Below, piece by piece: positions 1 to 10,996 of a DNA stretch of 64,000 nt. The translations under genes and the position numbers were made by a program. The stretch is from Lepiota brunneoincarnata (lineage: Eukaryota; Basidiomycota; Agaricomycetes; Agaricales; Agaricaceae). Each line of letters begins with the position of its first letter. Position 1 is the first letter of the stretch. The notes under the pieces were generated by a model that worked only from the letters and a program-made list of their open reading frames with translations, ran no database searches and was not told the DNA's origin. The DNA is taken from assembly GCA_023014365.1 (NCBI GenBank), contig JAEBUN010000004.1, positions 62,001-126,000 on the forward strand, written 5' to 3'.

Positions 1-532
1 GCGATTAATGTGGCTACAGCACTCAGAGAGCGCCTTATAGATTGCGGGCATCTCATAAGATGAATGGTAGTTGTTTTGGTAAATTTTGTAGAGCTTACGA
101 ATACAGAAGACGTAGTCCTGGTTGACATAAAGCTTGATAGCCTCGTTATCCTCTGATAACGCTTCAATATAAGCAGACTAGAAATGATTGAGGAATGGTG
201 AGAGAAGCATGGAAAGAATAGACATACCCCAGGGGCATTGAACGCAAGGAGAGCCTTCTCAACGAGGGGACGAGCAACTTGACCATTTTGCAGGCGCTGA
301 AGACGACCTTTGGTGTTGCTGATGAGATCATCGAACTCAACTTGAAGGTTGGGGATAGACGAAGCTATTTTCTTACAAAGAATGTCTGCTAGAATGAGGT
401 GTCGCTCCCTTACTTTTATAAGAAAAGGCTGGGGGCAGTAATGATGAATCATGACGAGGGGATGAAAAGCACCCTCCACCCTAAGCTTATGACCTAAGAG
501 GCCTAGGAAACCTGTAATCTTGAGTAGCCAGC
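1..532 (-). CDS. Partial spliced gene, unknown product
   Basis: On the minus strand two open segments join across a 50-nt intron (227 down to 178, GTATGT at the donor, CTAG at the acceptor, phase 0). The upstream segment is open from about 532 to 228 and the downstream one from 177 through the window edge at position 1, so the gene continues outside. The joined product includes the stretch HLILADILCKKIASS and, after the intron, a run rich in Tyr, Glu and Lys. An in-frame stop lies near 535, so the real 5' end is either spliced further upstream or lost. I do not recognise the family. The clean intron and continuous frame support a host-type gene, but a decayed copy is possible. Confidence 0.5.
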
Positions 533-1045
533 CTTTGACAGACTAGCTGAACCATGGTTGCCTTATTAGGTAACATGTTGCCAGGGTCTCACGGTTATCA
601 GTGTGCACAGGGATTCTGATGGAACAGTGAGGGCACCGATTTCAATTTGGCTAAGGGGAGATGGGCCCCAAGTGGCGCTTCAGTTTTGTTTGACATGACC
701 TTTTTCGCAGCAAACACCGTGTACAGGCTGGTTCGGGTCCGGGCTTGTAAGAAAACTAGAATGGATGACCGGGTCACTACGCGTTGCAGGTCATGGCGCA
801 CTGAGATGTCAATAAACATCACTGATAGATCAGAGAGGCATATAATGAGTATATAAGTGACTGGCAACCTAAACTAGCTTAGGAGTCTCCCAGGAGGTCT
901 TTAGCTTAGCTTTAGGAGATGACAAGAAAGTCAGAAGCAGTTTAGCTTAACTCAGTAGGAGACAAGGAACAAAAAGATGACTATTGGGATATATATACAT
1001 GACAAGATTATATACTACATCCAAGAAGTAAACTAGGCACAGAGA
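533..1045. other. No gene recognised
   Basis: Short opposing ORFs here (for example 598-867 and 647-856) have no recognisable motif, intron structure or repeat membership. The segment lies between the stop of the disrupted gene at 1046 and the partial gene downstream, and is probably intergenic. Confidence 0.4.
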
Positions 1046-2031
1046 TCACTCAAGGTCTTCTAGAACAGACTCTGGATCCTGACTTATCGGGAAAGCGAGG
1101 AAGAGAAGCAATTTGAGCTCCTCAAATTCCTCATATGTCGGGACCCCCAGAAAGTTGTTGGTGAACTCAAAGAACGCCCGGACATCTTCAAGGGAGTCAG
1201 CCATACCCATCTCTACAAAGGCCATGTCGTTACCGTCCAAGGCAGTCCTGGTAGCTTGCATCTCCTGGATGAATTGGTAAACTACACAGCGGTGGTGAAA
1301 CACCGAAGCCTTGTAAGCGACGTGGTTTGCCTCCAGGCTGACCAAGCTAGAGGACACAACATGCGTGAATGCAGCCAGATCTAGAAAAATAAAGAGAATA
1401 AGAAAAGGGAAAAATAGTGAACAGAGAAACTTACGGTATTCACTGGTCAGTGAGGATGTGACCAGGGCATTTGCAACACTGGCCGAAACCTAGGGATGGT
1501 CTGTGAAGGTATAAGGGTAGTTGTACAAGTCACAGCTGTGATACTTCTTACCCTTGCCCAGAGGCTCGCACTCCAACTTACAAGCAGCACAAGAAGGACA
1601 CCGAGACCGAGGTGGCACATATTGGAGCAGATGTCAAAGCCGTCAGTAAGGAACCACGAGAAAACTTGGAGAACGTACCGAAAGCTAGCTAGCTGCCAGC
1701 AGCCTAGGAAAGTCCTCACAAAAGAGTGGGACTGGGTGCCGGTATCCATGGTCCTGAATAATTTTGGCCTCAGAGCACCGAACGCGAGCCCGGGGAACGT
1801 ATTTCTTTGTCCACGTGTTGGAACTCTTCTTGGACAAAAGGATGCGCTTTTGACGCGACGGGCCAGCATGAGGAGACTCTTGAGGGATCTCTGGAACCAC
1901 CGGGCTAAGAGAACGAGAAGGAACAGGAGACGGTGAAGCCAAAAGCAAGTCTTGAAAAACAAACGCCGGCTCCTGAGGAATGGGAGATGGCTCCAGGAGA
2001 AGTTCCAAATCTGGAGAAGGAGAAATCTCCA

Positions 2032-3260
2032 CGTGCTCCTTTCCCTCTTACCACCATCATCCCCCTCTTATATTATTTTCTACTCCTAATCTACAGGCAG
2101 CCATCCCATTTTTAGTGGGTTGTCTACACTATTCTGCCTCTCTTCACCCTTCTGGAGCGTCCCGGGGCTATCTGGGGTTGTTGGGGAGTTGGGTGTGCCC
2201 TTGGCAAAGGTGCTTAATGGCTGGGTATGCGGGCCGCCTGATGAGCTGGCGATTCTGGGCGGTCTCTGCTGGGGTCAGTGGATCCCTGGCTGGGCAAAAT
2301 GGGTTAGGAGTCCCCCTGGGCACATCCTGGGTGGGTTCGCAGTGGGACAACCGCGCTCCTCACCAAGCTCTTGCGAAACCTGTAGCGAGTGCACTTCCCC
2401 CAAATACCCCCTCGCAAGTAGGGAGTCTCCCGCTTGAAAACAAGGGCATGCCTGCAAGGGACCGAGAGGATAGGGGACAGTAAGAGGGGGCATAGCCGTG
2501 AAAACAAGCTGACCGAGAGGACAGGCCACCCCCCTCCTGCATTCCAAGCGAGTAAAGCTCAGCCGGGTGCAGGATGTTAGTAGGGATCACCCAAACTCCG
2601 GGGCAGCTCTCACGCTACGACTTCCATCCCGGTAGTGGCCCCTGCAAGACAGTAAGCCTGGACAGTTATACGGGGATCCGTGCTTATCATGGATCTGGGC
2701 AACCGGATCTCGATCATGAACTGGCTGCTGGGTAATGGGAAGGTAGTCCAGGGGTCACGCCCTGGGTAGCCACTAGGCCGTAGCGGTTTGTTCAGAGAAT
2801 GGCGAACTAGCTCGAGAGATCAAGATCTGCTGTCGATCGATCCTGGGTAAGATCCGGGTTTATCGGTTTGAGTTGTTACCACGTCAGTGGTTCTAGCATG
2901 AGCCTGTGAGTTGAGTGGCGGAGTTTAGCCTACCTTGTACACCCTTTAGGAAGGCCTTCTGTACCGACCCGCTACCCTGGGGATTACCTAGTTGGGAGGG
3001 CAACGGGTTTGGGGTGTTCCGTATTTTTGCACCACCTCATATAAGTCCAGCCTGTTGGCTTTAGTGCCGCACCAATTAGGGAGGTTGTGAGTGTGCCAAC
3101 CCATGCCCCTGGGTGCACCACCTATAGGGGAGGCCCCCACTTGTGTCTATGGCAAGTAAAGCTCAGTCTGGCATGGGAGTAACGGGCGCCGTAGTACTCA
3201 TCTTACGCCAAGCAGGCCATGTTGGGATCACGCGGAGTTTGCCTGCAAGGGGCTCCTTGG
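2032..3260 (+). repeat. R unit, copy 1 (unknown origin)
   Basis: This is a 1.23-kb sequence present in three full-length copies (also 44012-45240 minus and 48464-54790 plus, the latter split by copia). All begin at CTCCTTTCCCTCTTACC and all end at GGGGCTCCTTGGA. Overlapping frames are open in all three copies: a roughly 105-codon plus-strand frame at 2120-2437, a second plus-strand frame at 1980-2483, and an antisense frame. None has a known motif. A TAATCTACAG splice-acceptor-like string lies about 60 bp from the 5' end. Two copies of AGTAAAGCTCAG lie near 2553 and 3157. Confidence 0.85.
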
Positions 3261-3599
3261 ATGGGACCGGGGCGTTGGTTATTCCCCCGCTGCCTTCGGG
3301 CAGCGTGTAGGGATTTACGTGGGAATTGACCCCTAACCCCCACTAGGGGGGGGACCTCGCTCCGGTCTGGTTCCCGCGCTGTGCGCTGGGTGGTAGCTGT
3401 CTTCCCGCCTCTGTTCGTTTGGGGCGGCTTCATCCTGGGCATGGGAAAACGCATGCCTACATCCACGGTCACGCGTTGTATGTACAGATACCTTGTAGTG
3501 TATGGCTCGGTTGTTTGTACTGTAGTACGTTGCTGCACACAGCCTCCCTACGTGGCCTGCGTAATAAATTGGAGAAAAAAAAAAAAAAAAAAAAAAAAA
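2032..3599 (+). mobile_element. R-LINE-A chimeric retroelement, copy 1
   Basis: This 1.57-kb insertion has 1.23 kb of R sequence (2032 to about 3260), then about 340 bp of LINE-A 3' UTR, then poly(A) at 3575-3599. The target sequence GGAGAAATCTCCA is present on both sides (2019-2031 and 3600-3612), so the whole chimera arrived in one target-primed event. R has no match to the 5' part of the full-length LINE-A copies in this window, so it is not LINE-A 5' UTR. The LINE-A tail is the A1 type, ending in GTAATAAATTGG before the poly(A). It disrupts the gene at 1046-4656. Confidence 0.9.
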
Positions 3600-4656
3600 G
3601 GAGAAATCTCCATGGCCCTTGAGGGAAGCTTGACTGGAATGCCAGCCAAGTGAGGTGGTGATGGTGTTGGGCACCTAGGCGAAGCCAGCACATGTTACCC
3701 ATCTAGAGACGAGGACCAGCTAAAGATTTTAAAGAGGTCGGCTTGAGAGACCTCAGGGACTGGAGAATACGATGGCAAGTTTGAATTCGCCAAGAACAGA
3801 AGCGTAGGGGGTGGCGTTGATGGTTTCGCCTTCTGTTTGCCTTTAAGGGCAGCTGGGATACGCGCTAAAGCAGAAGTTAGCAGAAAGGACAAATATACCT
3901 TGTAAAAGACTAAGCTTATGCGTTGAAACAGTCGAAGAGGCTACAGGAGAGGAGGGGTGGTTTGTTGAAGGGCCCGGCACCTCTGAACCTGATGCAATAC
4001 CCAGGGAAGGGAGCACCAGCAAGCCTTCACTGTCAAGGGAGCGCAGAGAGATGGCAAGAGGGGGCAGCAACATTAAACTTGACGAGGCCTCTGTGGACAA
4101 TCCACCAGAGGGCCCACCAACAGGGATACCTGACGAAGGTTCTGCGGAAAATCCGGCAGAGCACTCATTGGTTGGATTGCACAATGACACAATGGAAATC
4201 ACGCATCTTGGCACTGGAGCAGACAAGGGAGAGGCCGGTGGAGGAGTTGGTGTGCGAGGTGGAGAGTACGGTGGAGGAGAGGTCCTTGCCACACCCACCT
4301 GACAATTTCCACAAGCTCCTCGAGCTCCTTGCCCTCCTCTAGCTCTCCTAGTATGCAGTGCTGGTGGTTCCCGTTGAGGTAGGAGGTTGCAACGTGCTGG
4401 GAAGCGAATAGTGAGACCTAAAAGTAGAGAAAACATAAGTAAAAACAACAAGAACAGGGGAAAACGCGACTTATGTTGCGCAATCGATGATGAAGGTATG
4501 CCTTGGGAAGCCGTTGAGGTGTTACTTGGCCCAGGGTAGCCTGAAAACAGTGTTAAGAAAACAGAGAAAACTGTAACTCAAACTCTACTTACTGGAAGAA
4601 GAGTCTGAGTCCTCCTCGTAACGAGCACATTTGCTGCTGTGCATGTTTCTGTCCAT

Positions 4657-4821
4657 TGTTGATAAAAGTGGGTGTTGAAAAGTGAATTGAGAGCAGGATA
4701 GGCAAGTGAGAAGTGAGAGGAAGAACAAAGGAGATGAAACGAGACCTTGGGACATTTAAAAGACCCAATAATGAGATAAAAATTTAAGCTATAGCAACAA
4801 GAAGTTGATCTATACATTTAA
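4657..4821. other. Upstream of disrupted gene, no feature
   Basis: AT-rich sequence between the candidate start of the minus-strand gene and the first LINE-A base. It could hold the promoter of that gene; no defined element is visible. Confidence 0.3.
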
Positions 4822-6584
4822 ACACTTGTGGTACTACCAGGGCACCAGGTGTAAGGGCGCTTTGGACCACCTTCACCAGATGCAGCGTCGGGCTGCACTC
4901 TAGATCACCGGCGCCTTTAGGACATCACCCGATGGGGGGGTTGGGGCTATTGCAGGCCTGATCCCCATTCATCTTTATCTCCGGAAGCTTCATGACCGTG
5001 TTGAGTTGCAGTATACCACGCTTGCTCCGGATCACCCCATTTGTGCCCTCCTTGGCTGAGGCTATAGCGGCAATCTCCAGTCTCACGTCCAGTCCATAGC
5101 CAGGCTCCCTCCCCACAAGTTGATCAAGGTGAAGGAGCCTATTGTCGATGCTAACCAGCATCTTGCCACCCTTGCTGGGCCTTTCGACGCTATTGCACCG
5201 GAGGTCTGGCCAGGGTGCTGTCTCTTGGATGTGTACCCAAGGAGGGTCTACTTCCACTCATACGACTGAGGGGCGGAGGATACCCTTATGGCCTACGTTG
5301 CAGCTCTTGACTGGGTTCTTGCCCAGGTGCAAGCCGATCCAGGAGTTCTGGTAGCAGCAACAGATGCAAGTCTGCCGCCCCACTGGGTCCACCAAGCAGT
5401 TTTGGCCACCCAGGTTTTCCAGGGACTGGACTGCATCCATGCAGTCCGGCTTCTAGGGGGGAAGGTTACAGCTCCAGAGGCCGAACTTTTCGCCATCCAG
5501 CTGGTGGTGTCCAAGGCAGTTACTGTCAAGGGTGCTGCTGGTCTTGTTTTGTTCACCAACTCAATGGCTTTGGCCAGGCGGGCGGTGGACCCATTGGTGC
5601 ACTCCACCCAGGGTCATTCCTTGGTAGTCTGTTGCCTTCTCGCTGGGTGGTTCGCTGGAGGTCTGGCCCACTCGGTTCATTTTTGGGAAGTCCCTTCACA
5701 TGCGAAGTGGCCTTTCCACACTTAGGTGTATGACTCCGTTAGGTCATTGCCTCCTATTGGGGTAGGGGCTTGCCCCTAGGCCTCACTTGATTACCTCCAT
5801 AAGGAGGAAGTACGTTTGTGTCAGGACCACTGGATCGATTCATTCTAGGATCCTGACCATTGTGGGCATGGTTTCCTCCAGCTTGCCAGGGACAATGATT
5901 GTTCCCTGCGGCCCATGTATCTCCACAGTGGAGCCTGGATCCCGCACGCTCACTCGGTGTCAGTAATGGCCTAGATGACGCATGCTATTCTTAATCATGC
6001 GCCAATAGGGAGCTATCGGAGGTACTTTTTCTCACAGGAAGATTATTCCTGCTGCTGCGGGTTTCAGGAGGAGACCTGTGAGTATATGTTCTGGAGCTGC
6101 CCTAAGCACTTCATGGCAGGGGTCCTGGCTACGGTCAAGGCCCTCATTGCTTTCCTTGAGGCATCGCCAACCACATTTGTGTTCACTGAGAGGGCTGGGC
6201 CCCCTCTGAGGGGTATTGGCTAATGACTTTGCCTAGTGCCCAGTTGGGTCCAGCTGGAGCTTTGGTTATTCCCCTGCTACCTTCAGGTGGCGTGTAGGGA
6301 TTTACGTGGGAATTGACCCCTAACCCCCAATAAGGGGGGGGACCTTGCTTCGGTCTGGTTCTCGCGCCATGCACTGGGCGGTAGCCATCTTCTGGCCTCT
6401 ATTCATTTGGGGCAGCTTTGTCCTGAGCATGGGGAAACGCATGCCCACATCCATGGTCACATATTGTATGTACAGATACCCTGTAGTTATGGCTCGGTCG
6501 TTTGTACTGTAGTATATTGCTGCACATGGCCTCCCTATGTGGCTCACATAATAACTTGGAGATTTAAAAAAAAAAAAAAAAAAA
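4822..6584 (+). mobile_element. 5'-truncated LINE-A (A1 tail)
   Basis: The sequence starts within the region between RT and RNase H and runs through RNase H, the Cys/His finger and the 3' UTR to a poly(A) at 6566-6584. The longest open piece (5288-5725) carries RNase H landmarks ATDASLPP, APEAELFAI and FTNSMALARRA (Asp kept in the first, Asp to Asn in the third). The Cys/His finger is visible at 5975-6223 as CCCGFQEETCEYMFWSCP. Stops and frameshifts make it non-functional. No TSD was found: the left flank is host-like sequence, the right flank antisense LINE-A, so the locus was rearranged after insertion. Confidence 0.85.
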
Positions 6585-6747
6585 GCAGCTGAGCCACAAG
6601 GCCAATCCCTGCACTCCATGCAGGCATCGGCAATCCAACAAACCAAACAGGTAACCATCAGGCCTGCCAGAACAGACTTGAGGTGTGTCTATGTGATGTG
6701 GTCCAGACTGGGTGAAGATAAGGAGGAGCACACACGCAAGGCCTTGT
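6585..6747 (-). mobile_element. LINE-A fragment, RT N-terminal part
   Basis: Antisense to the adjacent LINE-A, this short piece encodes the segment before the RT core (WIADACMEC is readable on the minus strand). It is cut on the left by the poly(A) of 4822-6584 and on the right by LTR-1. Confidence 0.75.
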
Positions 6748-7116
6748 TGTTGAAGCAGGAGCGTTGGGGGACTGGTGAGGAGTCCTAACAGCGAAGGAAT
6801 GAGTGTATTACATGAAGGGAATGACTAGAAACGAAAGGAACAAGCTGTGGACAGCTATGAGAGACTGGAGTGGAGATAGCACTAACTACTCACCTGTGGA
6901 CAGCTGTGAGAGACTGGAAGTCCCAAAAGCATCCACAGGTGCAAGTCCATGTCTAGATCACATGACTAGCTACCAAAAGCATCCAGGCCTATCTACAAGT
7001 CCACAAACACAACAACAAACAAGTAGGACTGTTCAGAGCACAATGAGACAAGTGCATACTGCTCACCACAGGAGTGCACATAGCACATCCTGGCATGTCA
7101 CAGGGCACTCCTAACA
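6748..7116 (-). repeat. LTR-1 (copia), isolated copy
   Basis: A complete 369-bp LTR in reverse orientation, beginning TGTTGAAGCAGG and ending CTCCTAACA; it matches the LTRs of the intact copia at 48758-53852. Flanks differ (TTGT on the left, GCTG on the right) and join antisense LINE-A to unrelated sequence. This therefore looks like a product of ectopic LTR recombination rather than a simple solo LTR. Confidence 0.9.
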
Positions 7117-7492
7117 GCTGGGGGAGGCTAGAGGAGGTGAGACATGCCTGGGCATGCTCAAAGTGTCAGTGGAGGTGCCATAGCCTGGCACAACTACTGG
7201 AAATGGTGTGTGAACACCCTGATAGTGCTTGCCTTCAACCTAGACCTCAGACCAGCAATTTGGAACCCTGCAGAGCCTCCAATCCTTCCCTACAGCATTT
7301 CCTACAAAAAGGGCAAATTGTTGGTGACCCCCTCAATGGATTGACTCAAAATTTGGTCCATGGGAGGGCACACAGGGCCACTACTACCATGCTGGATTAG
7401 AAGAAAAACGGACAAGAGGAAGGCCATGAATGGGCCTCCCAACTTGAGAGGAGGTACAACCTGATCAAATATGGTAATGATTGCTGATAAGA
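7117..7492. other. Unassigned sequence between repeats
   Basis: About 375 bp that matches none of the repeats seen elsewhere in the window. A 66-codon frame at 7144-7344 (plus) is open but has no recognised motif. It may be a remnant of another element or of host DNA brought in by rearrangement. Confidence 0.4.
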
Positions 7493-7550
7493 TGTAGCGG
7501 CTTACCCTGCGACCTCGACGCCCTTCTAGGCTTTCTGGAACGCAATCCTT
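7493..7550 (+). mobile_element. LINE-B fragment (end of ORF2)
   Basis: Fifty-eight bases match the end of LINE-B ORF2 just after the Cys/His finger (compare 55610-55665), reading RDLDALLGFLERNPS with small changes. This is the left flank of the full-length LINE-A that begins at 7551. Confidence 0.75.
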
Positions 7551-7668
7551 CATCCCTTCTTGGAAGTCAACCACCACCAACTCACTTGCACAGCCACAAG
7601 CCAACCCCTTCATCATTCTATACAATAAGCTCTAGTGGTCTGATTACAATCTTAGCTTCCTATGCGCA

Positions 7669-8273
7669 TGTTTTTTAGGTCTACTTGTTCCTCTCAGGGA
7701 GTGGGGGCTCCTCTGCTGGCGGATCCTTTGTCGCTGGACCCCTCGCTATGGCTATCTCCCGCACTCAGGATGCCCCCCCCAGCTCCTCGTGACCTGGCTA
7801 CAGTTCTGTGTCGCAGGCTGTGGTCCCTGCTCTGGCTGCTGAGGCCCCCAAAAGGTCTCACAAGTCTGTCATTTACCCGGATAATGCTCCAGTGACCCCT
7901 CGCCCCAAGCACACCCGCACGCCCGAGCCATCTGCCTCCTTCAGGCAGGACCTCAACCTCAAATCAGTTTCCGGTTTAGCCAGGATGGCAGTCGACACTC
8001 CTGGCCCTGAGCCGTCCCCCAGCCCCGCTTTTGTGGAGGAGGAGGAGGATCCCAAGTTCGTCCCCACCTTTCTCACTCTCTCTTGCAGTATTGCGAATGT
8101 GGAGGGTGGGGTTAGGATTGTGGCGGACGTGCTCGACACAGTTGCCCTCTGGCTGGAGAGAGCTAGGAGGGCCCCTTTTTCTGAGGGCAGCAGGTCGGAG
8201 GTCGCCTGCTCCTTGGCCAGACTCTTCCACGAGGTGGAGGAGTATGACTGGGATGATGTCCCCTTCACGGAGG
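7669..8273 (+). pseudogene. LINE-A ORF1, N-terminal part
   Basis: Starts at an ATG aligned with the ORF1 start of other copies and reads in pieces into the open frame 7808-8273. The encoded region is Pro/Ser-rich, then acidic (FVEEEEDPKFVP), and stops at DWDDVPFTE where LINE-B is inserted. A CGA-to-TGA change near 7790 breaks the frame upstream. The protein continues at 12485 beyond the nested LINE-B. Confidence 0.8.
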
Positions 8274-8297
8274 TTTTTTTTTTTTTTTTTTTTTTTT

Positions 8298-8726
8298 GAA
8301 ATTAACAATTTATAATGCGGTGCTCGAACGCAGTCCGCGTGCACTAGCTGCGTACAAGGCAACTAATACATGGTATAACTACCAGTGAAGGTAGGGAAGA
8401 GAGTCCTACTGACTCAAAAGGCTACACTCCGTAAAGAAGTGCACGTGGGCGAGGAGTCCACTACCCCGACGAAAACCAGGGCGCGGCAGACGAGAGGTGG
8501 ATAGGGCCAACAGGTCCTCCCCCCAAAGGGGGTTGGGAGTCAATTCTCCATAAATCCCTACACCCCGTGGACCAAGGCTCTAAGAACTTCGGGTCTCCGC
8601 CCCTAAGGGTGTTAGGAGTCAATTCTCCATAAATCGCTACACTCCGCCCGAGGGCGGAGGGCGAATAACCGTCGGTTCCTCAAGACCAAAGCCACGAAGG
8701 GGGAACAACCCGAAGGCCCTCCCCAG
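8298..8726 (-). other. LINE-B 3' UTR with repeated module
   Basis: On the minus strand the module GTGTAG-GATTTATGGAGAATTGACTCC followed by a C-run/G-run pair occurs twice (around 8520-8560 and 8605-8650), upstream of the ATAAATTG tail. The same module occurs once in LINE-A 3' UTRs, which suggests a shared RNA structure. Confidence 0.65.
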
Positions 8727-9545
8727 TTATCCCACCCCTTGAGGCTGGGATAGGAATGCAAATGCGGAAGGGTTGCATTCCAGAAAGCCCAGAAGGGCAT
8801 CGAGGTCATGGGGTAAGCCGCCACATTGCGTGTACTTCGGACAGGAAGTGAGTATGTGAGTGTGGGTTTCAAGCCACAGCCCACAGGGACAGGAGTGATC
8901 CTCCTGGGGATGGAATCTAGCGCGGTACTCCCCAATAGGGGCATGACCGAGTATGGTGCGGGCGGCCCTCACTGTACCAGCGACGGACATCCTGGGGCCG
9001 ATTTCTCAGAGCCACGCACCTTCGGAGAGGTACAAGGGTTGGATTGGCTTCCCTAAGGAGTCCAACAGGGGGAGGAAATTCCTCCCCCTATAAAGGGGCG
9101 AGCGAAACATATTCACCTACTCATTGATACACCCCCTTGTGACCTCAGCCCGGAGGGAGTCGATAGTAGTCGCCGGGTGGATGCCCAACGATACATGGAG
9201 CTCCTTTGCCATTGCGATGGCATCGGAGTGAAGCTTTGTAACAGAACCCGCAGGTACCTGCCAGAAGGTAACGGTCTGCTGGGCCTTGGAAGACAGCCAG
9301 CGGTCCAGGGACCAACACACCTCCAGGGAATGCACTTGGCCGGCGTGTACAGAGGGGTCCACAGCTCTGCGGGCGGAACTCACGGAGCTGGAGTAGATGA
9401 AGATGTGGTTGGTTTCCGCACGATCGAGGACCATGCTTACTCCCAACCGGATGGAGTGGAGCTCCACGTCAGCGAGCAGAACCCTCCCCGCGGCCTGTCT
9501 GGCCTGCTTGACCAGATGCCCACCTGCAAACACGCAAGCTGCCAA
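8727..9545 (-). pseudogene. LINE-B RNase H and Cys/His finger
   Basis: Segments 9545-9117 and 8990-8727 on the minus strand encode the RNase H-like region (LLADVELHSIRLGV with the Glu, then IYSSSVSSARRAVDPS, in which the Asp of the usual TDS is Ser) and the C-terminal finger CPCGLWLETHTHILTSCPKY. A frameshift or stop separates the pieces. The finger follows the C-x-C...H-x4-C pattern seen at the end of many RNase H-bearing fungal LINEs. Confidence 0.8.
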
Positions 9546-9589
9546 GACAGCCTGCAGCCTCCCATATGGCAGCTGGTGGGCACCAGCCG

Positions 9590-10915
9590 CTATGCAGACA
9601 GATGACGGATCAGACGGCGCTTCTGGTCAGGAAGCAACCCCCGGGTTGAATTACCAAGCATCCCCATCGCACCAACCGTGGAGAAAGCCTTGGTAGAATA
9701 GTAACGGACATGCTCGCAAAAGGTGAGAGCACGATCAAAATAGAAGCCCAAGTACCGCCAAAACGGCTTGGGTTTCAAGGGGGTGGCCCCCATGTACGGA
9801 TGGAAGCTCAGGTCAATGGGCGGGTTGGCATCCCTCGGGTTGCGAGAGAAATGAAAGACCTCAGACTTGGTATGCTCAAGTGTGAGGCCAAAAGAGTCAA
9901 AGAGCCCATGCACGCAGCAGTAAGCCGCCTGTAGGGCAGTGATGTTGTCCTCCCAGTTCCTGGTCTGGACTATAAGGGTCCCGTCGTCGACATACGAAAG
10001 CATGTCGACGCCAAGGCCAGGGGTCCGCTGGTAGTATAAGTACACCAGGGGGGCAAGATACAGGGCGGACAAGACGGGGGACAAAGCAGAGCCCTGCCCT
10101 ACGCCCATATCCGCCTGCCTAGGGTCAGACCGAAAGGAATTCCACAAATATGTGGTAGACCTCCTGACCAGGTAGGAGCCGAAGAACTGCACCAACTCAG
10201 GCGCGAAACCCGACCACGACAGCACCGCCAGAATCATATCATGATTTAGCGAAGGGAAGAACTGAGCGATGTCAAAGGCTACAACACTAGTTCGCAGTCC
10301 CCGGGCCCACCCCGCACGAACGAGATGGGTGAGGATCAATCCGGCGTCCTTAGTGGACTTCTGGCAGATACCGCCAACCTGGTTGGGATGAAACACCCCC
10401 CATCTAACATAGTCAAACTGGAGGCGGTTGGCGATCATCTTCTCTACAAGCTTCCCCAACGTGTTAAGCAGTACGATCGGCCGGAAGGCCTTGGGGGTAG
10501 AGTAAGAGGGCTTCCCTGGCTAAGGTATAACCACCAAGTTAGACTCCTTAAAATAATCAGGCCAATGTCCTGCCGCCAGGCAGGCATTGGTGAGATCAAC
10601 GAACACGTGGCAGGACGCACGATCCGCCATGATGTCCTTCAGGTACGACCATGTAACATGGTCAGGCCCGGGAGCAGACTTCTTCGCACAAGAACGCAGC
10701 GCGTCCTCAAGCTCCAAAGTAGAGAACGGGTACCACGCCCTCTCCACCTGCGCAGGGAGAGCGTCCAACACTGAGGGATCTACAGCGTGGCCAGAGGCCG
10801 TGTTGTAGGTACTGTGTAGGGCATCCCAGAGGGACCCCATATCGTGACATGGCACACCGTCGTGCTGTATTGTGTCACAAGCAGGTAACTTGCGCTGTTT
10901 GACCCAGGCCATCAA
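9590..10915 (-). pseudogene. LINE-B reverse transcriptase
   Basis: Pieces 10915-10520 and 10459-9590 on the minus strand encode a non-LTR RT. Landmarks in order are APGPDHVTWSYLK, VVAFDIAQFFPSLNHD (first catalytic Asp), GVGQGSALSPVLSALY and SYVDDGTLIVQ (catalytic Asp pair intact). A frame break at about 10460-10520 separates the fingers from the palm. The sequence is clearly related to LINE-A RT but distinct (LVEKMIANRLQFDYVRWG versus LIEKMIARRLQFEAVKFG). Confidence 0.88.
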
Positions 10916-10996
10916 ATCCCAGGGGCGCTTGTTAGCAGAGGCAATCTCTTCGATCTTCTTGTCAAAGAACTTGCGCTTGATGGCCTTAGCGGCACG

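Larger units (their letters stand above)
1046..4656 (-). pseudogene. Spliced gene split by a chimeric retroelement
   Basis: Several minus-strand segments look like exons of one gene. A candidate 5' exon lies near 4656-4593 with a GTAAGT donor and a 52-nt intron (4592-4541). A second intron (4470-4418) has a weaker GTCGCG donor. Pro/Ser-rich coding follows (4417 to about 3900) and continues beyond the insertion at 2031-1685, including the basic run RQKRILLSKKSSNTWTKK. Around 1600-1500 there is a Cys cluster, CPSCAACKLEC, resembling the Cys-rich fingers of many basidiomycete hypothetical proteins. The last exon begins at 1380 after a 54-nt intron (1434-1381, GTAAGT...CTAG) and ends at a TGA at 1046-1048; it contains the acidic tail PESVLEDLE. 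Retroelement 2032-3599 sits inside the coding region, so the gene is presumably dead. The exon model upstream of 3613 is uncertain in frame. Function unknown. Confidence 0.45.

Noticed and set aside
2201..2345. Possible Pol III A box (TGGCAAAGGTG) and B box (GGTTCGCAGTGGG) in R
   Set aside because: Spacing of about 130 bp and a poor B box make a tRNA- or SINE-type promoter unlikely.
2032..3260. R as the 5' UTR of LINE-A
   Set aside because: Full-length LINE-A copies at 7551 and 34535 share a different 5' end, and R also joins LINE-B.
3381..3653. ORFs with runs of Lys or Phe (also at 8031-8315, 15339-15731, 27969-28343, 34740-34940, 47254-47940)
   Set aside because: They are poly(A) or poly(T) tails of LINEs read in frame, not protein genes.
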